DNA of 64,000 nucleotides from Parundibacterium terreum (GTDB lineage Bacteria; Pseudomonadota; Gammaproteobacteria; Burkholderiales; Burkholderiaceae_D), in the NCBI RefSeq assembly GCF_014636315.1, contig NZ_BMED01000005.1, positions 186,001 to 250,000 on the forward strand. Reading direction: 5' to 3'. The position numbers were made by a program, and so were the translations under genes. Positions within the stretch are counted from its first letter, which is position 1; the number at the start of each line of letters is the position of its first letter. Below, piece after piece: positions 26,674 through 33,803 of this stretch. The notes beneath the pieces were generated by a model. It made no database searches. It was not told the origin of the DNA and saw only the letters and a list, made by a program, of their open reading frames with translations.

Positions 26674-27555
26674 ATGGCGGCGATTACAGCAGCGATGGTA
26701 GGTGAATTGCGTGCAAAGACTGATGCACCGATGATGGAATGCAAAAAAGCCCTGACTGAGGCTGAAGGCAATATGGAACGTGCGGAAGAGCTGTTGCGCG
26801 TTAAGCTGGGTAGCAAAGCTTCCAAAGCAGCTTCCCGTATTACTGCTGAAGGCGTTGTTGCTGCTTTTATCTCCGGTAATGTTGGCGCGCTGATCGAAGT
26901 TAATTGCGAAACAGACTTCGTGACCAAGAACGATGACTTCATCGCTTTTGCCAATTCCTGCGCAAAACTGGTTGCTGAAAGCAATCCTGCAGACGTTGCG
27001 GCATTGGCTGCCCTGCCATTTGAAGCTGGTACTGTTGAATCCCACCGCGCTGCCCTGATAGGCCGTATCGGTGAAAACATGTCCATCCGTCGTTTCACAC
27101 GTTTTGAAACAAACGCAAAACTGACTTCTTACCTGCACGGTACACGTATCGGCGTAATGGTTGAGTACGAAGGTGCGGATGAGCAAGTTGGTAAAGACGT
27201 TGCGATGCACATCGCTGCGATGAAACCAGTTTCCCTGTCTTCCGACGCAGTTCCTGCTGATCTGATCGAGAAAGAGCGTTCAGTTGCATCCCAGAAGGCT
27301 GCTGAATCCGGCAAGCCAGCTGACATCGTTGCAAAAATGGTAGAAGGCTCGGTACAGAAGTTCCTGAAGGAAGTTTCCTTGCTGAACCAGCCGTTCGTCA
27401 AGAACGACAAGCAAACTGTTGAGCAAATGCTGAAATCGGTTAATTCCTCTGTTAAGTCTTTCACCATGTTCGTAGTGGGTGAAGGGATAGAGAAGAAGCA
27501 AGACGACTTTGCAGCGGAAGTGGCCGCTCAGGTCGCGGCAGCAAAACAGGCGTAA
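26674..27555 (+). CDS. tsf: elongation factor Ts
   Basis: A 293-residue guanine-nucleotide exchange factor that regenerates EF-Tu-GTP. The N-terminal UBA-like module (VGELRAKTDAPMMECKKALT) and the conserved EF-Tu-contact sequence VNCETDFVTKND are intact, followed by the two-fold core and a C-terminal coiled coil (about 190-240). AGGAG lies eight bases before the ATG. Same low-bias codon use as rpsB. It is expressed with rpsB through a partial terminator and probably from that promoter. Confidence 0.98.
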   Translation: MAAITAAMVGELRAKTDAPMMECKKALTEAEGNMERAEELLRVKLGSKASKAASRITAEGVVAAFISGNVGALIEVNCETDFVTKNDDFIAFANSCAKLVAESNPADVAALAALPFEAGTVESHRAALIGRIGENMSIRRFTRFETNAKLTSYLHGTRIGVMVEYEGADEQVGKDVAMHIAAMKPVSLSSDAVPADLIEKERSVASQKAAESGKPADIVAKMVEGSVQKFLKEVSLLNQPFVKNDKQTVEQMLKSVNSSVKSFTMFVVGEGIEKKQDDFAAEVAAQVAAAKQA

Positions 27556-27564
27556 GCAAAAAAT

Positions 27565-27588
27565 GCGGGCCGAAAGGCCCGTTTTTTT
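27565..27588 (+). terminator. intrinsic terminator after tsf
   Basis: CGGGCC (27566-27571), GAAA tetraloop, GGCCCG (27576-27581), then TTTTTTT. A textbook terminator closing the rpsB-tsf unit. Confidence 0.92.
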
Positions 27589-27601
27589 ACGCTGAATCTT
27601 G

Positions 27602-27625
27602 TTGGAATGGCATCTGCCATTCCAA
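27602..27625 (+). promoter_or_regulatory. 11-bp perfect inverted repeat upstream of pyrH
   Basis: TTGGAATGGCA (27602-27612) and TGCCATTCCAA (27615-27625) are exact reverse complements around TC. It lies 14 bases after the tsf terminator and about 190 before pyrH, with only TTTGC behind it. It could be a back-up terminator hairpin or an operator for the pyrH promoter. Confidence 0.5.
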
Positions 27626-27812
27626 TTTGCATTGCGAATAAGCAGGTGAGAAGTAGCTGTTTTATGTTGGGATCGTTGTTCTTGTCAGTGCCATGCGGCT
27701 TGGTTGTAAAAAAGAACTGAAACAAAACGTAATAATATGCTGTTGCAACGCCGGACTTGTTTTTAATGCTAATTGAAAATTATTTATCTATTTACCAGAA
27801 GGAGTCCAGACC

Positions 27813-28529
27813 GTGACCAAACCTGCTTACAAGCGAGTTCTCTTGAAGCTCTCTGGCGAAGCCTTGATGGGCGACGACCCGTTCGGCATTAATCGTGCAA
27901 CGATTGAGCGTATGGTGGCAGACGTTGCCGAAGTTGCAAAACTGGGTGTTGAGCTGGCGATTGTTATCGGCGGCGGCAATATTTTCCGTGGCGTAGCGCC
28001 AGGTGCGCAAGGCATGGACCGCGCAACGGCAGACTACATGGGTATGCTGGCGACAGTCATGAACTCCCTGGCTTTGGCTGATGCAATGCGCCAGGTGGGC
28101 ATTACAGCCCGCGTGATGTCGGCGATTGCGATTGACCAGGTCGTTGAGCCTTATGTCCGTCCAAAGGCCTTGCAATATCTGGAAGAGGGCAAGATCGTCG
28201 TGTTTGCCGCAGGAACGGGCAATCCGTTCTTTACTACCGATACTGCAGCAGCATTGCGCGGCTCGGAAATTGGCGCCCAGATCGTACTGAAGGCAACCAA
28301 GGTCGATGGCGTCTACACAGCCGATCCGAAAAAAGACCCGACAGCGACACGTTATTCCACCATTTCTTTTGATGAAGCGATTGCCCGTCACCTGCAAGTC
28401 ATGGATGCGACCGCATTTGCCTTGTGCCGCGACCAGAAACTGCCGATCAAGGTATTTTCCATTGTGAAGCCGGGCGCTCTGAAGAACGTTATCCTGGGTG
28501 CAGACGAAGGCACCTTAGTACACGTATAA
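27813..28529 (+). CDS. pyrH: UMP kinase
   Basis: A 238-residue amino-acid-kinase-fold enzyme phosphorylating UMP to UDP. It starts with GTG behind AGAAGGAG. Signatures are KRVLLKLSGEALMGDD at the N-terminus, VIGGGNIFRG, DRATADYMGMLATVMN, and KATKVDGVYTADPKKDPTA near the end. Bacterial UMP kinase is hexameric, allosterically activated by GTP and inhibited by UTP. Its place between tsf and frr is conserved across proteobacteria. Confidence 0.97.
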   Translation: MTKPAYKRVLLKLSGEALMGDDPFGINRATIERMVADVAEVAKLGVELAIVIGGGNIFRGVAPGAQGMDRATADYMGMLATVMNSLALADAMRQVGITARVMSAIAIDQVVEPYVRPKALQYLEEGKIVVFAAGTGNPFFTTDTAAALRGSEIGAQIVLKATKVDGVYTADPKKDPTATRYSTISFDEAIARHLQVMDATAFALCRDQKLPIKVFSIVKPGALKNVILGADEGTLVHV

Positions 28530-28686
28530 TTTATCGTTTAATATTATTTGCTTGCTTGTCGGCATGGGTTTTTACCCTTCAGGCTTGGCATAGGATAATC
28601 GCAGCGACCCCTCGGGTCGCGAGGCGGATGCCTGTTTCAAGTCTTGAACTGCCGGCATGGCCAGGATCGATGCATAGGAGGACAGA

Positions 28687-29247
28687 ATGACTGTCGTAGA
28701 TGTAAAGAAAAATACCGAACAAAGAATGCAAAAGTCGATAGAGACGCTGAAGGCTGACCTGTCCAAGGTTCGCACTGGCCGTGCTCATACCGGCATTCTC
28801 GATCACGTCATGGTGGACTACTACGGTACCGCCACCAATATCACTCAGGTTGCCAACGTAACCCTGGTGGATGCGCGCACTATCGGCGTGCAGCCTTGGG
28901 AAAAGAAGATGATCTCGGCGATCGAAAAGGCTATCCGTGATGCCGATCTGGGCCTGAATCCTTCCACTCAGGGCGACATGATCCGCGTTCCTACGCCTCC
29001 GTTGACGGAAGAGCGCCGCAAGGAAATGGTCAAGCTGGTCAAGACCGAGGGCGAAGATGCCAAAATCGCGATCCGCAATATCCGCCGCGATGCCAATGAG
29101 TCCTTGAAAAAGTTGTTGAAGGATAAAGCATGCTCCGAAGATGACGAGCGTCGCGCACAGGATGATGTCCAGAAGTTGACTGACAAATTTGTCAGTGAAG
29201 TCGACAAGCTTCTGGCTGAAAAAGAAAAAGAAGTTTTGACAGTTTAA
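28687..29247 (+). CDS. frr: ribosome recycling factor
   Basis: A 186-residue factor that, with EF-G, splits the post-termination ribosome. The three-helix bundle and tRNA-like shape are reflected in EQRMQKSIETLKADLSKVRTGRAH, the hinge region VTLVDARTIGVQPWEK, and the C-terminal helices with TEERRKEMVKL and DDVQKLTDKFVSEVDKLL. AGGAGG precedes the ATG. The 157-bp gap after pyrH contains a GCGACCC/GGGTCGC hairpin (28604-28620) without a T-run. Confidence 0.97.
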   Translation: MTVVDVKKNTEQRMQKSIETLKADLSKVRTGRAHTGILDHVMVDYYGTATNITQVANVTLVDARTIGVQPWEKKMISAIEKAIRDADLGLNPSTQGDMIRVPTPPLTEERRKEMVKLVKTEGEDAKIAIRNIRRDANESLKKLLKDKACSEDDERRAQDDVQKLTDKFVSEVDKLLAEKEKEVLTV

Positions 29248-29288
29248 GCCGCTGCTCTGGCAATTTTCTTTCATCACCCTGGAAATAC

Positions 29289-30041
29289 ATGACCCACGCT
29301 AGCTCTACAAAAGAAATCCCTGTTGTCGGTGCCATTCCTAGGCATATTGCCATCATCATGGATGGCAATGGCCGCTGGGCGACCAAACGGTTCTTGCCGC
29401 GTGTGGCGGGTCATGCCAAGGGGGTAGAGGCCGTGCGCGCGGTCGTGGAGGCTTGCGCGCGCAAGGGTGTGGATTACCTCACCCTGTTTGCCTTCAGTTC
29501 CGAAAACTGGCGCCGTCCGGAAGAGGAGGTGTCCTTGCTGATGCGCCTGTTCATGACTGCGCTGGAAAAAGAAGTCGCCAAACTGCACGCGAACGACATC
29601 CGCCTGAAAGTGGTAGGCGATCTGTCGCGCTTTGATCTGAAGCTGCAAAAAATGATCGAGGCTGCCGAAGCCAGGACTGCCAACAACAAGCGCATGACAT
29701 TTACCATATGCGCCAATTACGGCGGCCGCTGGGACATCATGCAGGCAGTCAATCGCCTGCAGAAAGAAGGCAAGATGGATGATGGCGTTAGCGAAGAGCA
29801 GATCGCTTCCTATCTTTCCATGGCCTATGCGCCTGAGCCTGACCTATTCATCCGCACCGGCGGCGAAACGCGTATTTCCAACTTCCTGCTATGGCAACTC
29901 GCCTATAGCGAACTGTATTTTACAGATACTTTCTGGCCGGATTTCGACGCAGCTTCCCTGGATGAGGCTATCCTGTCTTACCAGTCCAGGGAGCGGCGCT
30001 TCGGTCAGACCAGTGCCCAATTGGTGGAACAGGCATCCTGA
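29289..30041 (+). CDS. uppS: undecaprenyl diphosphate synthase
   Basis: A 250-residue cis-prenyltransferase making the C55 lipid carrier for peptidoglycan and O-antigen. It has the catalytic motif HIAIIMDGNGRWATKR with the Mg-binding Asp, then YLTLFAFSSENWRRP, and the C-terminal signatures RTGGETRISNFLLWQLAYSE and ELYFTDTFWPDF. No signal peptide; it works at the cytoplasmic membrane face. It is 41 bp after frr and 15 bp before cdsA, in the conserved order. Confidence 0.97.
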   Translation: MTHASSTKEIPVVGAIPRHIAIIMDGNGRWATKRFLPRVAGHAKGVEAVRAVVEACARKGVDYLTLFAFSSENWRRPEEEVSLLMRLFMTALEKEVAKLHANDIRLKVVGDLSRFDLKLQKMIEAAEARTANNKRMTFTICANYGGRWDIMQAVNRLQKEGKMDDGVSEEQIASYLSMAYAPEPDLFIRTGGETRISNFLLWQLAYSELYFTDTFWPDFDAASLDEAILSYQSRERRFGQTSAQLVEQAS

Positions 30042-30056
30042 CCTCATAGGAATTCA

Positions 30057-30875
30057 ATGCTTAAAACTCGCATAGCGACGGCGGTAGTCTTGTTGGCAGT
30101 TTTATTGCCTATCCTGTATTTCGGGAATTTTTTCGCATTCTCCATCGTAACCATCCTGTTCTTCGGGGTGGCATTGTGGGAGAGCTTGCGCCTGTTCAAA
30201 AATCCCGCTCCCATGATTGCTGCGGTTGTATGGTCTGCGCTGTTTGCCTACATCATATTGAGCGGTGCCGCGGTTTCTTTCTCTCTCCTGTTCATGTTGT
30301 GTGCGGCATTCTGGCTGCTGCGGCTGATTCCCGCATTGAAGCTAGGCCTGCCCGCATTTAATGGTCCTTCCAATTCCTTCCTGAGCGGCATCTATAGCGC
30401 ATCCATCTTCGGTTGCTTTGTCGCCATCGCGGTACTATTCAGGCACTCGCCGGTTTTCTTGCTGTCGGTGATGGCGATCGTCTGGGTTGCCGATATAGGC
30501 GCCTATTTTTCCGGCAAGGCCTTCGGCAAGAACAAGCTCGCGCCATCCATCTCTCCCGGCAAGTCCTGGGAGGGGGCGATAGGCGGCTGGATTGCAGTGC
30601 TGATTATTTCTTCGCTGGTGGCGGTGATGGCCTCCTTGCCTGATACTTTCCCCGCCCAGATGCTGGCCAAAGGCGGCTGGGGCGGGCTGCTGGCTGTGAT
30701 GACGGTATTGTCGGCGGCCAGCGTGGTCGGAGATTTGTTTGAATCCTTGCTGAAGCGCCGGGCAGAAATGAAAGACAGCAGCAATTTATTGCCCGGCCAT
30801 GGCGGCGTCCTGGATCGTATCGATGCATTGATACCGGTATTGCCGGTGGCTGCACTTTTGAATTATTGGTGGTAA
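30057..30875 (+). CDS. cdsA: phosphatidate cytidylyltransferase
   Basis: A 272-residue integral membrane enzyme (about eight hydrophobic segments) that makes CDP-diacylglycerol, the branch point of phospholipid synthesis. The CDP-alcohol cytidylyltransferase signature is present near the C-terminus: SVVGDLFESLLKRRAEMKDS with NLLPGHGGVLDRIDAL following. The metal-binding Asp region ADIGAYFSGKAFGKNKLAP is also intact. The end lies five bases before the chosen dxr ATG. Confidence 0.95.
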   Translation: MLKTRIATAVVLLAVLLPILYFGNFFAFSIVTILFFGVALWESLRLFKNPAPMIAAVVWSALFAYIILSGAAVSFSLLFMLCAAFWLLRLIPALKLGLPAFNGPSNSFLSGIYSASIFGCFVAIAVLFRHSPVFLLSVMAIVWVADIGAYFSGKAFGKNKLAPSISPGKSWEGAIGGWIAVLIISSLVAVMASLPDTFPAQMLAKGGWGGLLAVMTVLSAASVVGDLFESLLKRRAEMKDSSNLLPGHGGVLDRIDALIPVLPVAALLNYWW

Positions 30876-30880
30876 CTCGC

Positions 30881-32110
30881 ATGGTGAACGGCATCGACAA
30901 GGCACAACAGGCACAACAGGCACAACAGGCACAGCAAGCGCAACGCTTAAGTATTCTGGGTTCAACCGGTTCAATAGGGGTTTCCACACTGGATGTTGTT
31001 GCGCGTCACCCTGATCGTTATCAGGTATATGCATTGACTGCGCATACCCAGGTGCAGAAATTGGCGCAGCAATGCGAGCAGTTCCGGCCCGAAGTCGCAG
31101 TGGTGGGCAGCGCGCAGGCAGCGGCAGAATTACAGGCGCTGCTGCGTGAAAAGCATATTGCTACCGAGGTCGAATACGGTCCCGAGGCGCTATGCAAGGT
31201 TGCCAGCGCGCCTGGCTGCGACGCGGTGATGGCAGCCATCGTCGGCGCCGCAGGGCTGGCCTCGTCGCTGGCGGCGGCGCAGGCAGGCAAGAAGGTCTTG
31301 CTGGCGAACAAGGAGGCACTGGTCATGTCCGGCCAGTTGTTCATCAATGCCATCATTGAAAATGGCGCCACGCTATTGCCGATTGATAGCGAGCACAATG
31401 CCATTTTCCAGTGCCTGCCGCGAGATTATCAACGACAGCCTGACCGTCATGGTGTCCGCAAGATTTTGTTGACGGCCTCCGGCGGCCCCTTCCTGTACCG
31501 CGATGTAGAATCCTTGACGGCGGTAACGCCGGAAGAAGCGGTTGCCCATCCCAACTGGGTGATGGGGCGCAAGATATCGGTCGATTCTGCGACGATGATG
31601 AACAAGGGCCTGGAAGTGATAGAGGCCCATTGGCTGTTCGCGACACCGGCGGAGCAAATCGAAGTGGTCATCCACCCGCAAAGCGTGATCCATTCCATGG
31701 TGTCCTATGCAGACGGCTCGGTGCTGGCCCAACTGGGCAATCCTGATATGCGCACGCCTATCGCCTACGGTTTGGCCTATCCTGAAAGGATAGATTCCGG
31801 CGTTGCGGCACTGGATTTGACCAAGATTGCCAAACTGAATTTCGAGGCCCCTGACTTCAAGCGTTTTCCATGCCTTGCGCTGGCATTTGATGCCCTGAAA
31901 CAAGGCATGTCTGCGCCGACGGTATTGAACGCAAGTAATGAGATTGCTGTCCAAGCGTTTTTGGACAGGAAAATCGGCTTCAGGATGATAGATCAGATTA
32001 TTGCCCGCACGCTGGATAAGATTCCTGCTGCCGCCATCAGCGATCTGGGCTCGATACTTGAGCAGGACAGGCTGGCGCGCGAAGTTGCCGAGGCGTTTAT
32101 CCCATCATGA
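30881..32110 (+). CDS. dxr: 1-deoxy-D-xylulose 5-phosphate reductoisomerase
   Basis: A 409-residue enzyme converting DXP to MEP, the committed step of the non-mevalonate isoprenoid pathway that feeds uppS next door. I take the ATG at 30881; a TTG at 30866 would overlap cdsA. NADPH-binding LSILGSTGSIGVSTLDVV, LLANKEALVMSG and the catalytic-loop ILLTASGGPFLYRD and GRKISVDSATMMNKGLE are intact. Unusual: before the conserved LSILGSTG start there is an added segment of about 22 residues with four Ala-Gln-Gln units, encoded by a 9-bp tandem repeat, so the N-terminus is a low-complexity tail. The stop overlaps the rseP ATG (ATGA). Confidence 0.95.
   Translation: MVNGIDKAQQAQQAQQAQQAQRLSILGSTGSIGVSTLDVVARHPDRYQVYALTAHTQVQKLAQQCEQFRPEVAVVGSAQAAAELQALLREKHIATEVEYGPEALCKVASAPGCDAVMAAIVGAAGLASSLAAAQAGKKVLLANKEALVMSGQLFINAIIENGATLLPIDSEHNAIFQCLPRDYQRQPDRHGVRKILLTASGGPFLYRDVESLTAVTPEEAVAHPNWVMGRKISVDSATMMNKGLEVIEAHWLFATPAEQIEVVIHPQSVIHSMVSYADGSVLAQLGNPDMRTPIAYGLAYPERIDSGVAALDLTKIAKLNFEAPDFKRFPCLALAFDALKQGMSAPTVLNASNEIAVQAFLDRKIGFRMIDQIIARTLDKIPAAAISDLGSILEQDRLAREVAEAFIPS
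30902..30937 (+). repeat. 9-bp tandem repeat inside the dxr N-terminus
   Basis: Three exact copies of GCACAACAG (30902-30928) followed by a degenerate fourth (GCACAGCAA) and a partial fifth. Being a multiple of three it keeps frame, encoding Ala-Gln-Gln units. Copy number could vary by slippage without inactivating dxr. Confidence 0.85.
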
Positions 32111-33471
32111 TGCTATTGCAGACAATCATCGCTTTTCTGGTCGCGCTTGGAACGCTGGTCGTGTTCCATGAGCTGGGCCATTACACTGTCGCCCGCCTGT
32201 GCGGTGTCAAGGTATTGCGATTTTCTGTCGGCATGGGGAAGGTGATTTATTCCCGCAAGTTTGGCGCTGACCAGACTGAATGGGCCATTTCCATTCTGCC
32301 CCTTGGCGGCTACGTCAAGATGCTGGATGCCAGGGAGCAGGATCTGACGCATCTCCCTGAAAAAGAGCTGGCGCGGGAGTTTTGCCGCCAATCCGTATGG
32401 AAGCGTATCGCCATCGTCGCCGCAGGCCCAATTGCCAATTTCCTGCTCGCCATTGCCTTGTTTTCTGGCCTGTATTTACACGGAGTTCCAGAAACCGTCA
32501 GCAGGATACAAGTTAATCAAACGCAGACGGCGGCTTATGAAGCCGGCCTGCGTTCCGGCGACCTGGTCACTGCGGTCAATCAGCAGCCTGTGCTGGGCTG
32601 GTCTGATCTGCGCTGGAAGCTGATGGAACTGGCTCTGGAGAAGGCGACGGCGGAGGTCAGTGTCAAGAGGGCCAATTCTGACCGGGCAGGTGCATTTGAT
32701 GAAATGACGCTGGTTCTGCCTCTAGCCCAGCTTTCCAGTAAAGACCTGGAAGGGGATTTCCTGTCGAAACTAGGCGTTTCCGTGGCATTGCCAAGGCCAA
32801 CCCTGGTGGATGTACTCCCGGATGGCGCCGGCATGAGGGCAGGCTTGAAGGCTGGTGACGTGATCCTGGCCATCGATGGCAAGAATCTTGCAAATGCGCA
32901 GGAGTTCACTGAAGCGGTGAGGGCCGCACCAGGGCGAACTCTGGGGCTGGAGGTCAGGCGTGGTTCAGAGGCGCTGGATATCGATGCCGTTCCCGAGGCG
33001 TATGACCTGAACGGCACAAAGGCGGGGCGTTTGCAGGTGCAAATGGCTGGCCCGGAGATGACCGTGGTGCAGACCCCATTGCTACCGTCTTTAAACCGGG
33101 GTATCCAAAAAACTTGGGATACCAGCATCATGACGTTTAAAATGCTGGGCAAAATGCTGACCGGCGAGGTTTCCTGGAAGAATATTACGGGTCCCATCAC
33201 GATCGCGGATTATGCCGGACAGACTTCCAGATCCGGGGCAATCAGCTATATCAGTTTCATTGCGCTGATCAGTATCAGCTTGGGAGTAATGAATTTGCTA
33301 CCTATTCCAGTGTTGGATGGGGGGCATTTGTTGTATTATTCGCTGGAAGTTTTGACAGGGAAACCTATCTCGGAACGTTTTGGCGAAATTGCCCAGCGCG
33401 CAGGCGTTGCTTTACTGATGACGTTGATGGCACTGGCTTTTTTTAATGACATCGTCCGACTAGTGTCATAA
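32107..33471 (+). CDS. rseP: site-2 zinc protease RseP
   Basis: A 454-residue membrane metalloprotease that cleaves within the membrane, classically the anti-sigma factor RseA in the envelope-stress response. It has the catalytic HELGH (residues 21-25) in the first helix, two central PDZ domains (around VSRIQVNQTQTAAYEAG and LVDVLPDGAGMRAGLKAGD), and the second metal site NLLPIPVLDGGHLLYY in a C-terminal helix. Start ATG overlaps the dxr stop by four bases, so translation is coupled. It precedes bamA, the conserved order, linking stress proteolysis with outer-membrane assembly. Confidence 0.96.
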   Translation: MMLLQTIIAFLVALGTLVVFHELGHYTVARLCGVKVLRFSVGMGKVIYSRKFGADQTEWAISILPLGGYVKMLDAREQDLTHLPEKELAREFCRQSVWKRIAIVAAGPIANFLLAIALFSGLYLHGVPETVSRIQVNQTQTAAYEAGLRSGDLVTAVNQQPVLGWSDLRWKLMELALEKATAEVSVKRANSDRAGAFDEMTLVLPLAQLSSKDLEGDFLSKLGVSVALPRPTLVDVLPDGAGMRAGLKAGDVILAIDGKNLANAQEFTEAVRAAPGRTLGLEVRRGSEALDIDAVPEAYDLNGTKAGRLQVQMAGPEMTVVQTPLLPSLNRGIQKTWDTSIMTFKMLGKMLTGEVSWKNITGPITIADYAGQTSRSGAISYISFIALISISLGVMNLLPIPVLDGGHLLYYSLEVLTGKPISERFGEIAQRAGVALLMTLMALAFFNDIVRLVS

Positions 33472-33803
33472 TGCTCGGCTTGGTGCGCCGGGCGTCGTAT
33501 TTCCCCATGGAAATGTTGAATTTTCCGGTGTGACGTGAACGGATGCGTTCAAACCAAAACGCATGGGGCTTTTATGCAAGGAAGGATGTATTTGCCTTGT
33601 ATATGGCTATCCATCGTGTGTTTTGGTTTGAACTCGGAGGGAGTGGGTAGCACGGGGCGATATGCGCGTGGATGTAGTACGCGATATGTAGCAGGCCCCT
33701 AAGTGCAGCACTGTTGCTGGTGCAGCGCTGGCCCGGACCGGATTTGGTTTTACTTCCATAAGCAATTTGATTGTCAACAGGCCCTAAGATTAAATAACAA
33801 CCA
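33472..33803. other. 332-bp bamA leader region with long inverted repeat
   Basis: Non-coding stretch between rseP and bamA. It contains the 14-bp perfect inverted repeat listed next. I searched for a sigma-E promoter (GGAACTT-like -35) and did not see a convincing one. Confidence 0.6.
33547..33633 (+). promoter_or_regulatory. 14-bp perfect inverted repeat upstream of bamA
   Basis: GTTCAAACCAAAAC (33547-33560) and GTTTTGGTTTGAAC (33620-33633) are exact reverse complements 59 bases apart. As RNA they would form a long stem closing a large loop; as DNA they could be a pair of operator half sites. The repeat ends 170 bp before the bamA start. Confidence 0.6.

Noticed and set aside
28604..28620. 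GCGACCC/GGGTCGC hairpin between pyrH and frr as a terminator
   Set aside because: It has no T-run after it, and the pyrH-frr order is normally cotranscribed; it may be only a local structure.
33472..33803. Sigma-E promoter for bamA
   Set aside because: No GGAACTT-like -35 with a proper TCTGA-like -10 at 15-17 bp was found.
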